DNA of 64,000 nt from Nectonema munidae (taxonomy: Eukaryota; Nematomorpha; Nectonematoida; Nectonematidae): assembly GCA_030549495.1 (NCBI GenBank), contig JAUIRK010000903.1:2356001-2420000 (forward strand), given 5' to 3'. Each line of letters begins with the position of its first letter. The stretch's first letter is position 1. The translations under genes were made by a program, and so were the position numbers. Positions 1 to 10,752 of the stretch are shown piece by piece. The notes under the pieces are model-generated. The model had not been told where the DNA came from. It was given only the letters and a program-made list of their open reading frames with translations, and made no database searches.

Positions 1-262
1 TCAAGTTTAGATTCTTTGATAAAGTATCATCTATTGAAACTCTTTGTCTTCTACCAGAAAAATAAGATTCTATAAATTTAAGTGCATGAGTATCAAGACC
101 ATATATATTAGTTTGTGAAATAAAATTAAATGGGCAATAGAATCGAACGCTTTTGATAAGTCAATAAATACTTAAAGAATATTTTCATTTGAGTCTAATG
201 AGGAATGAACAAGTTGAGTAAAATACCACTGCAAATGTTGTGTAGAGTGTGATTTTAAAGTT
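1..262 (-). mobile_element. LINE reverse transcriptase fragment (cut by window edge)
   Basis: Read on the minus strand, the stretch gives FIDLSKAFDSIAHLIL and, after a change of frame, YGLDTHALKFIESYFSGRRQ. These are the motif A region and the following segment of a non-LTR retrotransposon reverse transcriptase; the SKAFDSI core is diagnostic. The remainder lies beyond the window. The frame change shows it is decayed. The style matches the CR1-like LINEs elsewhere in the window rather than the RNase H LINE at 2.1-6 kb, but it is too short to assign a clade. Confidence 0.7.
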
Positions 263-280
263 ATAATTATATTTATAACT

Positions 281-318
281 AACCTTAATGGTTGCCAGGA
301 TGTACCACTCAGCTTACA
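281..318 (+). mobile_element. SINE family 1, 5' head fragment
   Basis: This is a short match to the tRNA-like head of SINE family 1 (compare 59,239 onward): ccttaatggttgccaggatgt followed by the CTCAGCTTA block that carries the A-box-like region. The B box and tail are absent. Confidence 0.5.
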
Positions 319-435
319 CAAATAGGACCCAACATTTTATTTTTAAAAGGGTATAATAAAATAAAGTACCATTTTCAAATTAGAAGCAAGGAAATTATAA
401 TAAAAAAACAATATATAATTAATAAAATAAAATAA

Positions 436-616
436 AGTAAGTTTAAGAGTTCTGGGTAAGTAATGATGTGACTTAGATTAGTGGGAAAGTGGGCAAGGGT
501 TGAGGCGCATGTGTTGATAAATTTGTGTCGGTGTGAGATGAAGAATGGGCAGAGGAAGGCGAGGTGATATGGTGTTTCGAAAAGTGCGTTGCAGAACCGA
601 CACGTAAGGTTATCTA
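436..616 (-). mobile_element. Duplicate of LINE 3' coding region (181 bp)
   Basis: By eye this is base-for-base the same as 2,344-2,524, the segment encoding the C-terminal zinc-knuckle part of the RNase H LINE on the minus strand. The offset is 1,908 bp, in direct orientation. Family 1 SINE fragments lie on both sides (281-318 and 650-737). The lack of visible differences points to a recent copying event rather than an old independent insertion. Confidence 0.85.
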
Positions 617-649
617 TAATAATTAATTAATTTTAACTAATTAATTTTA

Positions 650-737
650 ACGAGCCTTAATGGTTGCTAGGGTGCAACACTCAGCTTAACAGTTGAAGGC
701 CCCTCACTCTTAAAAACTAAAATCACAAATAATTATA
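650..737 (+). mobile_element. SINE family 1, damaged copy
   Basis: The head (ccttaatggttgctagggtg, then CTCAGCTTAACAGTTGAAGG) is followed by a shortened segment lacking the GGTTCGATCCC B box. Then comes the linker (cactcttaaaaac) and the start of the common tail. Compare the whole copy at 59,239-59,410. Confidence 0.6.
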
Positions 738-1949
738 CTAAAAATCAACGACCTAAAAAGAAAATTTGCTGCCTTTAGATATAGAACTAAGCGTTTCTTG
801 GCTAAAATACCCGTAAAACTAAATTTGCATAGACTAAGTCCTGTAAATTTTAAGATAATAACTTTGACATTAACCCTAAAACTAATTCTAAACCTTGTAA
901 AGCATAACAATTTCAATTCTTTAAAACTTAGGATTAAGCCATTTGGTTTTCAAACGTTTTACCAGCTGAATTGTGATCAGGAAATACTTATGACTATATT
1001 ATAATTTAACAATTAATATTGTAATTTAATTTCAAATAAATTTTAAGAAAAGTATTTATGGATTTCATTTGTTGATTTAACAAATATTTTTCATGAGAAT
1101 CATCGTGCAGAGAACAAATCATTAACACCATTTAAAAAAAGTCTTTAAAAATTCATTTATTGATTTACATTCTTTGAAAAGTAAGTTAGCAGTTCGATCA
1201 ACATATTTCCTCAATGCAAAGCAGATATCAAGTTTATATTTATACAAAGATGATGATTGATTATTGTTGAACTTTACAAATTATTAAAAGAAAATTTACA
1301 AGTAGAAGATTTTATAAAAAAAAAAAAGATTTGCTAAAAAATTTTATTTCTTAATGGATTTCGAATAAAATTTTATATATTTATATTGGTAATTTAGATT
1401 CCGCGCTGCCAATTTATTTTCTAAACCTAACCCTGGCAATGTTTTAACCATTATAATTGTGATTAATTTAGTTTCGGGCGTTTTCAACAACACCAAATAT
1501 AACGTTAGTATACTGAAAATTTGATACGATATATAAATTAAAGATGTCAATAAGCAATGTCTGTTCTGATACATAGATTTGATTTAAATTTAGTTACAAT
1601 TTTCGTAATTTATCTGTATTAAAATTTAATTTATTTGTGGCTAAATTTGATTTTTTAAAGAGACAACTTTGAACTATATATCCAAATAGGATTTCTATTA
1701 TTTTGCTTACAAGTTCGCTATCAGCTTGTAGCCTCAACTTAATTTGTCCTATACTTTATATGGTAATTCATTCTAAACTGATTCTTGCTTGGTAGTTCTA
1801 ATTTGATCAGAAATTCGTTTTATGCAATCTATGTTCGAAAACATAAATGATTTATTTAGCTCAGAATTTAAGCAATTTCAGAATTTACTATTGAAGAGAA
1901 TCTCTTTGTTGATTTTGTCTTTTTAAAATATTAGGTGTTGTAGTATCAG
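738..1949. other. AT-rich stretch without recognisable gene
   Basis: I see only short chance open frames and A/T runs. The last 100 bases may belong to the upstream part of the hAT fragment that follows, but no conserved motif is readable there. Confidence 0.5.
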
Positions 1950-2142
1950 GTGATATGAACAGATACATAGAGCTATTAGATGTATTCTGGGGTAATATTC
2001 TTGAAGAATATCCTGAAATATCAAAACAGGCCCATAAAATAATTCTGCTCTCTACGGCAACATATTTGTGTGAATCAGGAACTTCAAGATATGCTAACAC
2101 AAAAACCAAGTCTCGTAGCAGACTGGATGCTCCCCAGGTATA
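1950..2142 (+). mobile_element. hAT transposase C-terminal fragment (ZBED5/FAM200-like)
   Basis: The translation includes FWGNILEEYPEISKQAHK, TATYLCESGTSRYANTKTK and SRSRLDAPQ. This is the hAT dimerisation region of the type found in ZBED5/FAM200/SCAND3-related hAT transposases, whose hallmark is an EYP...TTYLCE-G-S...KTK-R-RL pattern. The coding similarity stops where the 3' tail of the RNase H LINE begins (CCTA-type repeats at about 2,143), so the LINE appears to have inserted into, or joined, this hAT gene. I found no continuation of the hAT beyond the LINE's far end near 6 kb. Upstream catalytic regions are not recognisable. Confidence 0.75.
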
Positions 2143-5100
2143 GGTAGGTAGGTAGATAGAGATGTCAAAGCACTTTCCAAATTTAATTGATATGCTTGCA
2201 AATTACTCGATGGGGGTTGAAGAGAAGAATGCAAAGAAGGATGTTAGGAGTATTCTAGAAATAATTTATATATATAGAGGGATAGTCGGGTTTATTGTGG
2301 GCTAAGGTGAAGGATGGGTTCAATAGTGCCTATCAAGGCGGAGAGTAAGTTTAAGAGTTCTGGGTAAGTAATGATGTGACTTAGATTAGTGGGAAAGTGG
2401 GCAAGGGTTGAGGCGCATGTGTTGATAAATTTGTGTCGGTGTGAGATGAAGAATGGGCAGAGGAAGGCGAGGTGATATGGTGTTTCGAAAAGTGCGTTGC
2501 AGAACCGACACGTAAGGTTATCTAAGAGTTTAATGCGAAAAAAGTAGGTTTTCCAGGGGCAATGACCCGAGAGCCATCTAATAAGAGATCTCGATGGAGT
2601 GTATTTGTGCGAAGCCCAAGATTGGTGTATGATATTGATGTTTGATATGCGCGAAAGCAGGGTCTTTGTGGAGTTGGTGAGGGAGTTTTGCCATTCGTTT
2701 TGAGTGTGCATGGAAATGTGGCGTAGTAAGAAGTTGGGGTGTACTGAGATCAAATGTGTTATGCAGGGTCTTGATAAGGTTCTTTTGGCAAGATGGTCAA
2801 CATGCAGGTTTTCATGTATTTTGGAGTGAGCGGGCCACCAGAAAATGGAGACAGTGAAATAAGTGGAGAGGAGTCGTAGTTTTGAGAACAAGGTGGAAGA
2901 AAAGAAGGGCACGTTTTTGATAAGGTGTAGATCGCGCGTGATGTTCAAGGAGTCTGTATAGAAATGAATATGAGTGAAACGTGTGAAGGTATTGATGTGT
3001 TGGGTGATCTGATCGCATGAGGTGATTAAAGCTTGACATTCAGAATCATAGGTTGTAGTTAAATGATTTAGAGGAGAGCTTGTAGAAAAGAGGGAGATAG
3101 AGAGGCGTCTGCATAAAAAGCGGTTGCGATAGCGCATTTTTGGAATGACTTGGAAACGTCTGTTAAGATTCTTAGGGTTGAAGGATCGAAGCGATGTCTG
3201 AGCTTTTTTTTTACCTATTTAGCGGCGAGAGATTTGTTTGTGTGAGTAGTGATAGCAAAAGGAATGGGCGAAAAGGGATGTACTAATGTGGTGGGGTGCA
3301 CCTTAGTGTGTAAGAAGTAACGGTGCGAAGTGGGAAGTGATGTGTTAAGCAGTTTCGTGTGAGGGTGTGATGCGTTCAGTGGAAGATGTAAATGGGAGGC
3401 TGAAGATGGGGGAAGTAGAGATTTGTATGTGCAAATGTAGCGTCTGATGAAGGTGTCTTCAGTTGCATTAAAAGTGGTGTGCAGTTCAGTGTGATTTCTA
3501 GAATAGATGTTGGGGTTATGCGATAAGCTTTCGAGATGGTTAATAGACTGAGTCTATGGATTTTGAATAAATATGTAAGGGTGGATGGGTGAGCGAGCGA
3601 TGAGCCCCATGAGAGGATGCCGTATTAGATTACCGGAAGTATGAGAGATTTGTAAATGAATAAAGAATGATGGATACTTAGACCTTATTTGTATGAGATT
3701 GTTTGTCTTAGTTGGAACAGAGTCTGTGATAGTTTGATGTAGGTGTTTTTAAAGTGTGTGGACCATTTCATGTTTGTTTGAAAGGTAAGACCTATATACT
3801 TGATGGTCGTTGCGTGTTGAATGAGGGTTTTATGATTGGTAAGCAAAGGTAGATGTTGGGAGTGATTGCGAGTGAAATGAATTAGGGTGGTTTTAGATGT
3901 GTTGAAAGATATTTTTAGCGAGGTGGCGGTGAAGTTCAGGATGTTGAAAAGTGAGGCGATATTCTGGAGATTTTCGTGCTGTGTGTTTGTTGAGAAAAAA
4001 AAGAGAAGATCGTTGGAGTAGCACTGGGAAAAATTAGATTTGGACTCGAGGAGATCTAGGAGAGGATTGATGAGAATGAGCCAGAGGATGTCAGAGAGGC
4101 AACCTCCTTGGGGGGTGGAGAGAGAGAGAGTGTATGAACTACGCGGATGGATTTTTCCCAGAAGATTAAGCAGCGGTTTTGTAGGTAGTTGTTAATTAAC
4201 TTGATTATGTAGGGTGGATATTTTTTGAGATGCATGTTGAGGATGATGGCGGGGTGCCAGGCGCTGTTTAATGCGTTATCGATGTCGAGGAAAAGGACTG
4301 ATGCGGTCTTTTGGGATTCTATGGAGTGATCTAAATACTCGGTCAGTTTGGAGAGAGCTGACTCAATATTCCTGTGCGGGAGATATTCAAACTGTGATGG
4401 GTGTATGAGGTTGTTCTGTGATATATAATGAATCAGCCTTTTGCGAATTTCTTTTTCTAATAGCTTGCCTAAAACAGAGAGGATAGTGATTGGTCGCCAG
4501 TTTTTTAGATTTGAGGTTTCTCTCTGAGGTTTAGCCAGAAAGAGGAGTTTATCTATTTTCCATATTGATGGAAAAAAGGAGTTTGATAAGCATGCGTTGT
4601 ATATGTGGAGTAGATTGGTATGTAAAAGCTCAAATGATCTTTTAATGTGGGTTGGGGTGATCGTGTTGTGGCTGGGAGCTAATTTTGGTCTGAGTGAGTT
4701 TACCGCCTGAGATAACTCTCTTAGTGTGATGGGAGGGAAATGGGAGGGGTTTAGCGATGATTTAGTCTTTGCAAAAGTAAGCGTTGGGCAGCATGGTATG
4801 AATCATCGTTGTGGGGATTGTCGTCGGGAAAAATAGACGAGAGAAAAGGCGGGTTTATGAGGATTGTGTTAGTGTCTGTGTGGGGAAGAAATTGATGGAG
4901 ATTAGAAAGATGTTTTTTTACTTTCGTGAGTGTGTTGATTATGGGCCAGGGGTTGAACGATGAATTGGAAGTGAAATTGATCCAAGAATCTTGTTTCGCT
5001 TTTTTTAGGGAGCGAAGGTAGAGATGTCGGATACTTGAGTACAGAGAAATGTTAGATGAAGAGGGATCCTTTCTTAAATTTTTTAGAGCGTGATGCAAGA

Positions 5101-6050
5101 TTTTCTTTTGTTGGTTTAAGGCTGAGGTCAAGAAGTATGCATGTTTCCTTCTGGGAAAGGGGTTAGAAGGTGTGGACAGGTTGATGGCAGAAGAAAGTGT
5201 GTTATTGATTTTAAGAGGAGCAGCTTCTATCTCAGTGGTTGTGGATAACGCGGGTATGGATTCAGGTAACTGGGTTACAAGTGTTCGCAAAAATGTGCAC
5301 CAATGAGTGTGTTTTGCAGATGTTGTAAGGGCGCGCGTATGGAAAATTGTGGTGAAATCAATCTGGAAAGTGATGTAGTGGTGATCAGATGCGGATGGTT
5401 GGTCGGAGATGGTCCAGTTAAAAATGAGATTGTGTGTGTTTCGTTACGCTAGAGTGATGTCGATGTGAGAGGAAATTAAGTTGTTCTGAACGATTTTGAA
5501 GAAGGTACGATTTTTTGTGTCGTCGCATATTTGTAGGTTATGTTGTGTGATAAAAGATAGGGATTCAACGCCGCTCATGTTTTCCTTATGGTCCAAAAGA
5601 AAAGATCGGGCTTTAGAGTCCGTTGAGATTATTAAATGGTATGAATTGGATAGTGATGCGATGTGGGCCTTAGCTTGGTTCAGAGAATATGTGAAATCGT
5701 TTGTGAATGCTTTGGGGTTGGAAGGAGGCGAGTAATAGGAGAGATTCGTTTTGAGAGAAAATTATTGTGAATACGTATTGTTGTGACAAGAATTGAGAAA
5801 GAAAAGAGAAATTTAGTGTAGACCTTATTAGAATGCATGCGGAGTAATGAGTTAGAGATGAGGTGTAGAGAGAGGTGTATTCATTTGTATGAGGTGGAAG
5901 AGAGAGTTTTGAAGTGTAGGGTTCATTTAGAGAGAAAACGTCGTAGGAAGAAGAGAAGAGAATGTTGAGAAGATTTGACCAGCTATGGGAGGAGTGGTTC
6001 AGATTCCCCAGGTATGAGAATCCAGTTATCAAATATAAAATAAAATTTCC
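2143..6050 (-). mobile_element. Non-LTR retrotransposon with endonuclease, RT and RNase H (I/R1/LOA-like)
   Basis: This is a long LINE read on the minus strand. Near 6,030-5,670 lies endonuclease-like sequence. At about 4,550-3,640 lies reverse transcriptase: NWRPITILSVLGK, motif A FLDIDNALNSAWH, motif B STPQGGCLSDILW and the active-site block CYSNDLLF. At 3,137-2,292 lies an RNase H domain (DSECQALI, YTDSLN, WWPAHSK..ENLHVDHLAKR) followed by a C-terminal knuckle CRFCNALFETPYHLAFLC. The 3' tail is simple CCTA repeats at about 2,144-2,156. RT plus RNase H points to the I/R1/LOA group. The usual YADD active site reads YSND and the frame is interrupted several times, so it looks dead. It is markedly richer in G on the plus strand than its surroundings. 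The 5' boundary is approximate. Confidence 0.88.
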
Positions 6051-6427
6051 AAAGGATAATTAAGTCAAAAAAACAAATGCATGCATTTCACTAAAATTTG
6101 ATATTCCTATTTACGGTAATTTCCTTTTAAATAAAATAATTCTTTTATTATAATAAGGTTTAATTTAAATAAGGCGTCCATTATATTATAAATAATGTAA
6201 AAGGGTTCCACAACAAAAGTGTAGGAGTTTGCCACTTAACAAATGGCGAAAAACATGACTTATTTAATAATGGCACTGCGTACGTACTAGTCTTAATTTG
6301 TGAGCCTTGTTTTGTCGAAGTCGAAAGCGAAGAGTTGGCGTTGAATTTCTTTAGATTTCAAGTAGTTGGAGTCGGATTTTAGTAAGTATTAGGAATCGGA
6401 TATTTTCTATCGGACTCCCTAGCCCTG
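6051..6427. mobile_element. Possible hAT-type MITE end
   Basis: The minus strand from 6,427 begins CAGGGCTAGGGAGTCCGAT. The CAGGG start with a following GGAGTCGGA-type subterminal block is typical of hAT terminal inverted repeats, and related GTCGGA/ATCGGA motifs recur at about 6,360-6,415. I could not find a convincing opposite end. Confidence 0.3.
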
Positions 6428-6468
6428 ATACGTACTGCCATTCAACTTCCTACGCAGGTGTACGCAGG

Positions 6469-6487
6469 CCCCCCCCCCCCCCCCCCC
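6469..6487 (+). repeat. Poly-C tract (19 C)
   Basis: A run of 19 cytosines is followed by long T runs (about 6,521-6,564). TGTACGCAGGCCC just before it recurs at about 6,936, so the tract may sit at the end of a small unclassified element. Confidence 0.8.
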
Positions 6488-6789
6488 TTTTGGTTTTATT
6501 ACTTAATTTATTAATAAGGGGTTTTTTTTTTAAACCTTCTTTGTATCCTTTTTTTTTTTTTTTTTGGAAGATGGTTATTTTTTAAACATTAAAACTTCAA
6601 TTGTAATGATGACTAATTATTTTCTCCTCGAATTTTTTCTGAGACCCTTCTGCTAAAGCTTCGCGATCCAGTGGTTGCGAACGCTTGTCCTAAGGAGTTG
6701 TTTCTTCATTCTTATCCTGTGATTTTTTTCCACTTGTTCTTACAAATTTATCAACAAATGAAAATTCTTTTTATATAAAAGTCATAATG

Positions 6790-7854
6790 CAGGCCTGTCA
6801 AGTTTCAGAAATTGTCATGCGGGTGAAAATTTTTCGTCAAGCCTTGGAGAAAATTCAATTTTTCCAGTTTTTTTTTCACAAAAAAACAGCCAATAAAAAT
6901 GTCTTTGAGATAATTAATAGCCAAAAAATATCTATGTACGCAGGCCCCTAGCCAGAAAAAAATTCAGTTGGGGAGGGAGCACTGCATTAGGTTAGGTTTC
7001 TACATCATTTAGTCACCGTTTTAATACTAGAACGTGCGCAAGGGTCATTTTGACCCTTGCAATATTTTAAATGACAAGAATTAATGTTGTTTGTTTTCGA
7101 TTCTACTTGAAACTCAATAAATTCCTTAAAAAATACATTATTTTTAAACAGAGTCACTAATATACCAAAAAACAATAAAACAAAAGCAAAAAAATAAAAA
7201 AAAAGGAACTAAAAAATTAAGTTAAAGTATAATTTTTTTCGCATCATAAGTATAATTACAAAGCTAATTGTACCTGATGAAACATGATTTTTAATTTGAA
7301 AAATTAATAATTATTTCTGATTAAAATTCATCGATGATTCCAATTGTATTGGTGAGTCACTTTTTTGACTGGATAATAACTGAGGTTGGGGGTTGGAAAT
7401 TAAAACATTTTGAAACTTCTTCGGAGGTTGCCACTTTAGTTATCAGCATACTAGATATGGTCCCCTCTAACTGGAGACGATTTCTCTCTGTCCGCTTTAT
7501 TGCTTTGATTAAGGAGAATACCTTTCAGAACAAGCATTTTAATGAGGTAGAGATAATATTAGCTTAACTGTTTTTATAAATTGTGAAAATTTGGTGCAGT
7601 ATTTAAAATGAATTAGTTTGGAAATTGCTAATAATTAAAATGGAGAATTTTTTTATATTAATGTAGTGATTTTTCTTGCAGCGCACTTTAGTCCGACAAA
7701 ATAAAAACTAGCTTAAAAAACCTAAAAAGAGATTTCAAATTTTTTTCTGTTTATGCGGGTGATTGAGGGTGATTTTGTTCATGCGGGTGACATGCGGGAT
7801 TTCAACTCAATTTGCGGGTGACTCTCGCTCAATGCGAGTGAATTGACAACCCTG
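6790..7854. mobile_element. Non-autonomous hAT-like element
   Basis: The two ends are inverted copies: CAGGCCTGTCAA at 6,790 and TTGACAACCCTG ending at 7,854, a CAGGG-TGTCAA-type terminus characteristic of hAT elements. Both sides are flanked by the direct repeat CATAATG (6,783-6,789 and 7,855-7,861), seven matching bases against the usual 8-bp hAT target duplication. Subterminal copies of ATGCGGGTGA occur near both ends (6,816; 7,754; 7,781; 7,812), resembling transposase-binding repeats. The interior has no recognisable transposase. A TTAA-bounded, piggyBac-like end lies inside at 7,021, so the element is probably composite. Confidence 0.7.
7021..7059 (+). mobile_element. piggyBac-like terminus at TTAA
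   Basis: TTAA (7,021-7,024) is followed by TACTAGAACGTGCGCAAGG and a perfect palindrome, CAAGGGTCATTTTGACCCTTG without its outer bases (about 7,040-7,059). GGGTCATTTTGACCC palindromes just inside a TTAA are typical of Looper-like piggyBac ends. It could be the left end of the transposase remnant at 8.0-8.9 kb. However, that reading overlaps the hAT-like element at 6,790-7,854 without clean nesting. Confidence 0.4.
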
Positions 7855-8027
7855 CATAATGTGTCTGGTAAACTCCATTACTTCAGGCCCCATTCACTTA
7901 TGAAAACTAATTATATATAAAATAGATAAACATTTTATAGGCATATAATGCGTTCTTTCTAAGCAATCATTTCTTTAATTCTGACTCTCTGATTATTTCT
8001 TTTTAGTTCTTACTAATTGTAGGATCT

Positions 8028-8870
8028 GTGTTAGACTACATAACTTTCCGATTACTGTTTCTCCATGTTATTTCCCCCTTATTCCTCAAAATTAGCTCAT
8101 GGAAAAATCTTAAATTTCAAGATATTTCTTTTATTAATGAATTTCATGACGTTGTTATTGGAAATATAAAAGACGACATATTTCAAGTTTATAGGCATCA
8201 TTTGTCTATTGAAGAAAATTTTTCTGAAGAAAATTTTAAGAAGAGTTGTAGAAAAGTGGACTTAAAAAATAAAGATTTAATTAGCAAATATGGAAGTGTT
8301 TGGTCTTCAAATCATTTATAATTATTGTGGCAAAGTAGGGCTTTTATTGGATTGCTTCTTTGTGTGGTTCTTTCAAAACAAAGTCGCACATATTATGAAG
8401 TGATATGAAAAAAGGTTTATCGACATTATATAGTTAGAGCTACGATGAGTTTGGGAATATTTACATTCTTGCGTTTTATGAGGTTTGACGAAAAAATCTA
8501 AAAGATAAGTTATCATCAATTTGTCAAATTTGGGATCTTTTGGGTATTAATTTACAAAAGTTTCATTTTCCTATTAACGTTTTGACAATAGAAAAGGAAT
8601 TAATTACTTTTCAACTAGTATATGTCATCTAATAACCTGATAAATACGGAATGAAGGCTTTTTGGGTCTGCGATTTCAAAAATTTTTATCCGGTGAAAGG
8701 CATTCCATATTTAGATAAATAAGATGGATAAACAAACATGTTCACAAATATTCTTACCAAAGGAAAAACGTAGGGCTGACCGATAGTTTTGTTCATGAGT
8801 TGCCTTGATGTCAGTGGTATCTGCATATGTCATTTGGAGTCACATTTTTCAAGAGTCAAATAATTAGGCG
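8028..8870 (+). pseudogene. piggyBac transposase remnant
   Basis: Decayed coding sequence reads in several frames as piggyBac (DDE_Tnp_1_7) transposase. In order: SKYGSVWSS, typical of the N-terminal region; MSLGIFTFLRFMRFDEK; SSICQIWDLLGINLQK; LTIEKELITF, where a VDEQ-type catalytic block is expected; PDKYGMKAFWVCDFKN; YPVKGIPYLDK; and then a faint DSFVHELP...CICHLES segment. The order and spacing match the first half of the family. Many frame changes and stops make it nonfunctional. The DNFFT and GGVDK blocks expected further on are not readable. This is the complementary half of the protein to the better preserved copy at 50.1-51.2 kb, but I cannot say whether they are the same subfamily. 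Confidence 0.75.
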
Positions 8871-10045
8871 GCATATAATAAAAGAAATAAGTTCCTCATT
8901 TTTTAGAATGTGATTAGATTAATTTAGATGCTTTTTATGTCAATCAAAAAAGTCGAATGCAAAAATTAACTCGCTTAAAGTGTGAAAAATGTATGCAATA
9001 AAATGTTATATACGTGTAGTAATATTTAAAATGAACTTTTAATTTTAATTTTTGAATGCTAAATATTTTATAGATAAAATAATAGAAAAATTTCCGATTT
9101 ATTATATGATTTATTATGAGTCTATTGGACTCATAACATCTTTTGATTAAGAAAAAAATACATGAGAGAAGTGTGAATAATGCTTTATGAAAAGATTGTG
9201 TCTTCAAGCAAAATAGTTTTTCTTTACTTAATTAAAATCGTACCTTATGTTGATAACTATTTTCAAATATTAAAAAAGAACACATTTATAACCCTAATGT
9301 GTAAAAAAACCTAAATGCTTATTCCTGATGAGAATGGAGTTAGAAGCGAATCCTTGGATTGATTCAATTTTTATCAAAAAATCTTTGAATACACGCAATT
9401 CAAAACGATTTTTAGAGAAAGTTTTATTCGTATTATTATTTGAAATTTTTTATATAGAAAGTAAACACTTTTAAGATTTAAGTGTTTAATCTTTCGAAAC
9501 AAGATAGGTTCTTAGGTGAAAAAGTTAAAGTGTAAGCAGGCACATACCAAAGAAAACAGTAAGATTATTTTTTTGTGAACAAAAATTGATATTCGTTGTT
9601 GTAGAAGACTGAGGCTTAACATAGTTTTAGGTCATTTAATTAAAATGCTTTTAATTGTACTTAGAAAAAGTGGACAACTTTTTTTATGTGAGAGCTTAGT
9701 ATATCACACTCACAAAAAAATGTTTGTTGGAGAACAAAGTGATTACTGAATTAGGAATAACACGAACAGGTTGTGATGTTAACTAACACAGGGACACCTA
9801 AATAATAATGCATCAACACATAAGTGTGTCTTAAACAAAGTTTCTTTTAAACTCTGCTTGGACCCCTTCAGTTTTTCTGCGAACCTTTAGAGTTTCTCAT
9901 GGCCCTATTGGGAAACCCTTAATAAAAGCATCAAACATTTATTTTTAGATATATTTTGACTTTATCGAAATTTATTTATTTTTACGGTTTTTATAGATTA
10001 AAAAATAGCTTTGTTAGTTTTATGATTAAATTTTTTTAAATATAA
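8871..10045. other. AT-rich stretch without recognisable gene
   Basis: I see no coding, RNA or repeat structure that I can defend. The open frames are short and low in complexity. Confidence 0.5.
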
Positions 10046-10230
10046 TTAGTCTACGCGGGAGTGAGTAAGGTTGGTTGGTTTCGATAACTCAAGGTTTTGG
10101 GTTCGATCGTGTATCAAGCCTCCTTTCTTCATAGTTCGATATAAGCGGATCAAGAACATGCTATCATTGATTTTTCCAATAAAACTGGCTGACATGAAGA
10201 GCTTGAATCTCATCAGGGCAGTTAAAATCA
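10046..10230 (+). mobile_element. SINE family 2 (tRNA-derived), diverged copy
   Basis: AAGGTTGGTTGGTT is followed by a B-box-like GGGTTCGATCGTGTATCAAG and then TTCTTCATAGTTCGATATAAGCGG. The same order of blocks occurs at 33,875-34,000, where the B box is a cleaner GGGTTCGATCCCGTATCAAA. The pol III B box in two dispersed diverged copies indicates a tRNA-derived SINE rather than a tRNA gene. Confidence 0.55.
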
Positions 10231-10548
10231 AATAAAGTCAACTTTTGAATTCTAATAGCATTTACAATAGTTTTATTTCATAAAGTTTGTGTAAAAGAAG
10301 ATCAAATTATTAGGTCAACAAAAATCAACATTTTAACAGGTAAACTTTTTAATAGTCCATTTTTTGTAAGTAATCTAGATTTTGTAAAGAACACTTATAT
10401 TTACCAATTTTGGAATTACTTTTATATACTGTAGAGTTCATTAACAAACTAAAAAATATATTTCATTTTTATAATTATAGTAAAACATTAACTCATCCAT
10501 TCTGTCACATAAATAAATAATTGAAAAACGTAATCTTAGAATCTTACA

Positions 10549-10752
10549 ATGAAAGATGCACTTGATTTATATAGAAATATCCCATTTGAAGATAATGTAT
10601 GTGGTATAAATAAGGAACATATGAAAAAAGAAATATATCTTTTCTCTTGCACAGGCAAAGATAAATTTCGGTTATTAAAAAGCTTTGGTACAAAGAACGA
10701 AATTATGTCTTGGGTACAAAATGTCATTCACCGGGATAAATATAAAGGTTGA
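10549..10752 (+). CDS. Small open frame of unknown nature
   Basis: This is a 67-codon frame with a less repetitive composition than the surroundings. It contains KKEIYLFSCTGKDKFRLLKS followed by an EIMSWVQNVI helix-like end, which faintly resembles the last strands and C-terminal helix of a PH domain. A possible splice acceptor (TTTTCTTAG-type context, cgtaatcttag) lies just upstream. It could be one exon of a larger gene, a decayed exon or chance. I do not recognise a family with confidence. Confidence 0.2.
   Translation: MKDALDLYRNIPFEDNVCGINKEHMKKEIYLFSCTGKDKFRLLKSFGTKNEIMSWVQNVIHRDKYKG

Noticed and set aside
5496-5735. A plus-strand gene at 5.5-5.7 kb
   Set aside because: It lies opposite the endonuclease region of the minus-strand LINE and is a shadow of it.
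7334-7567. A 77-codon gene inside the hAT-like element
   Set aside because: No motif is recognised, there is no supporting context, and the length is within chance expectation.
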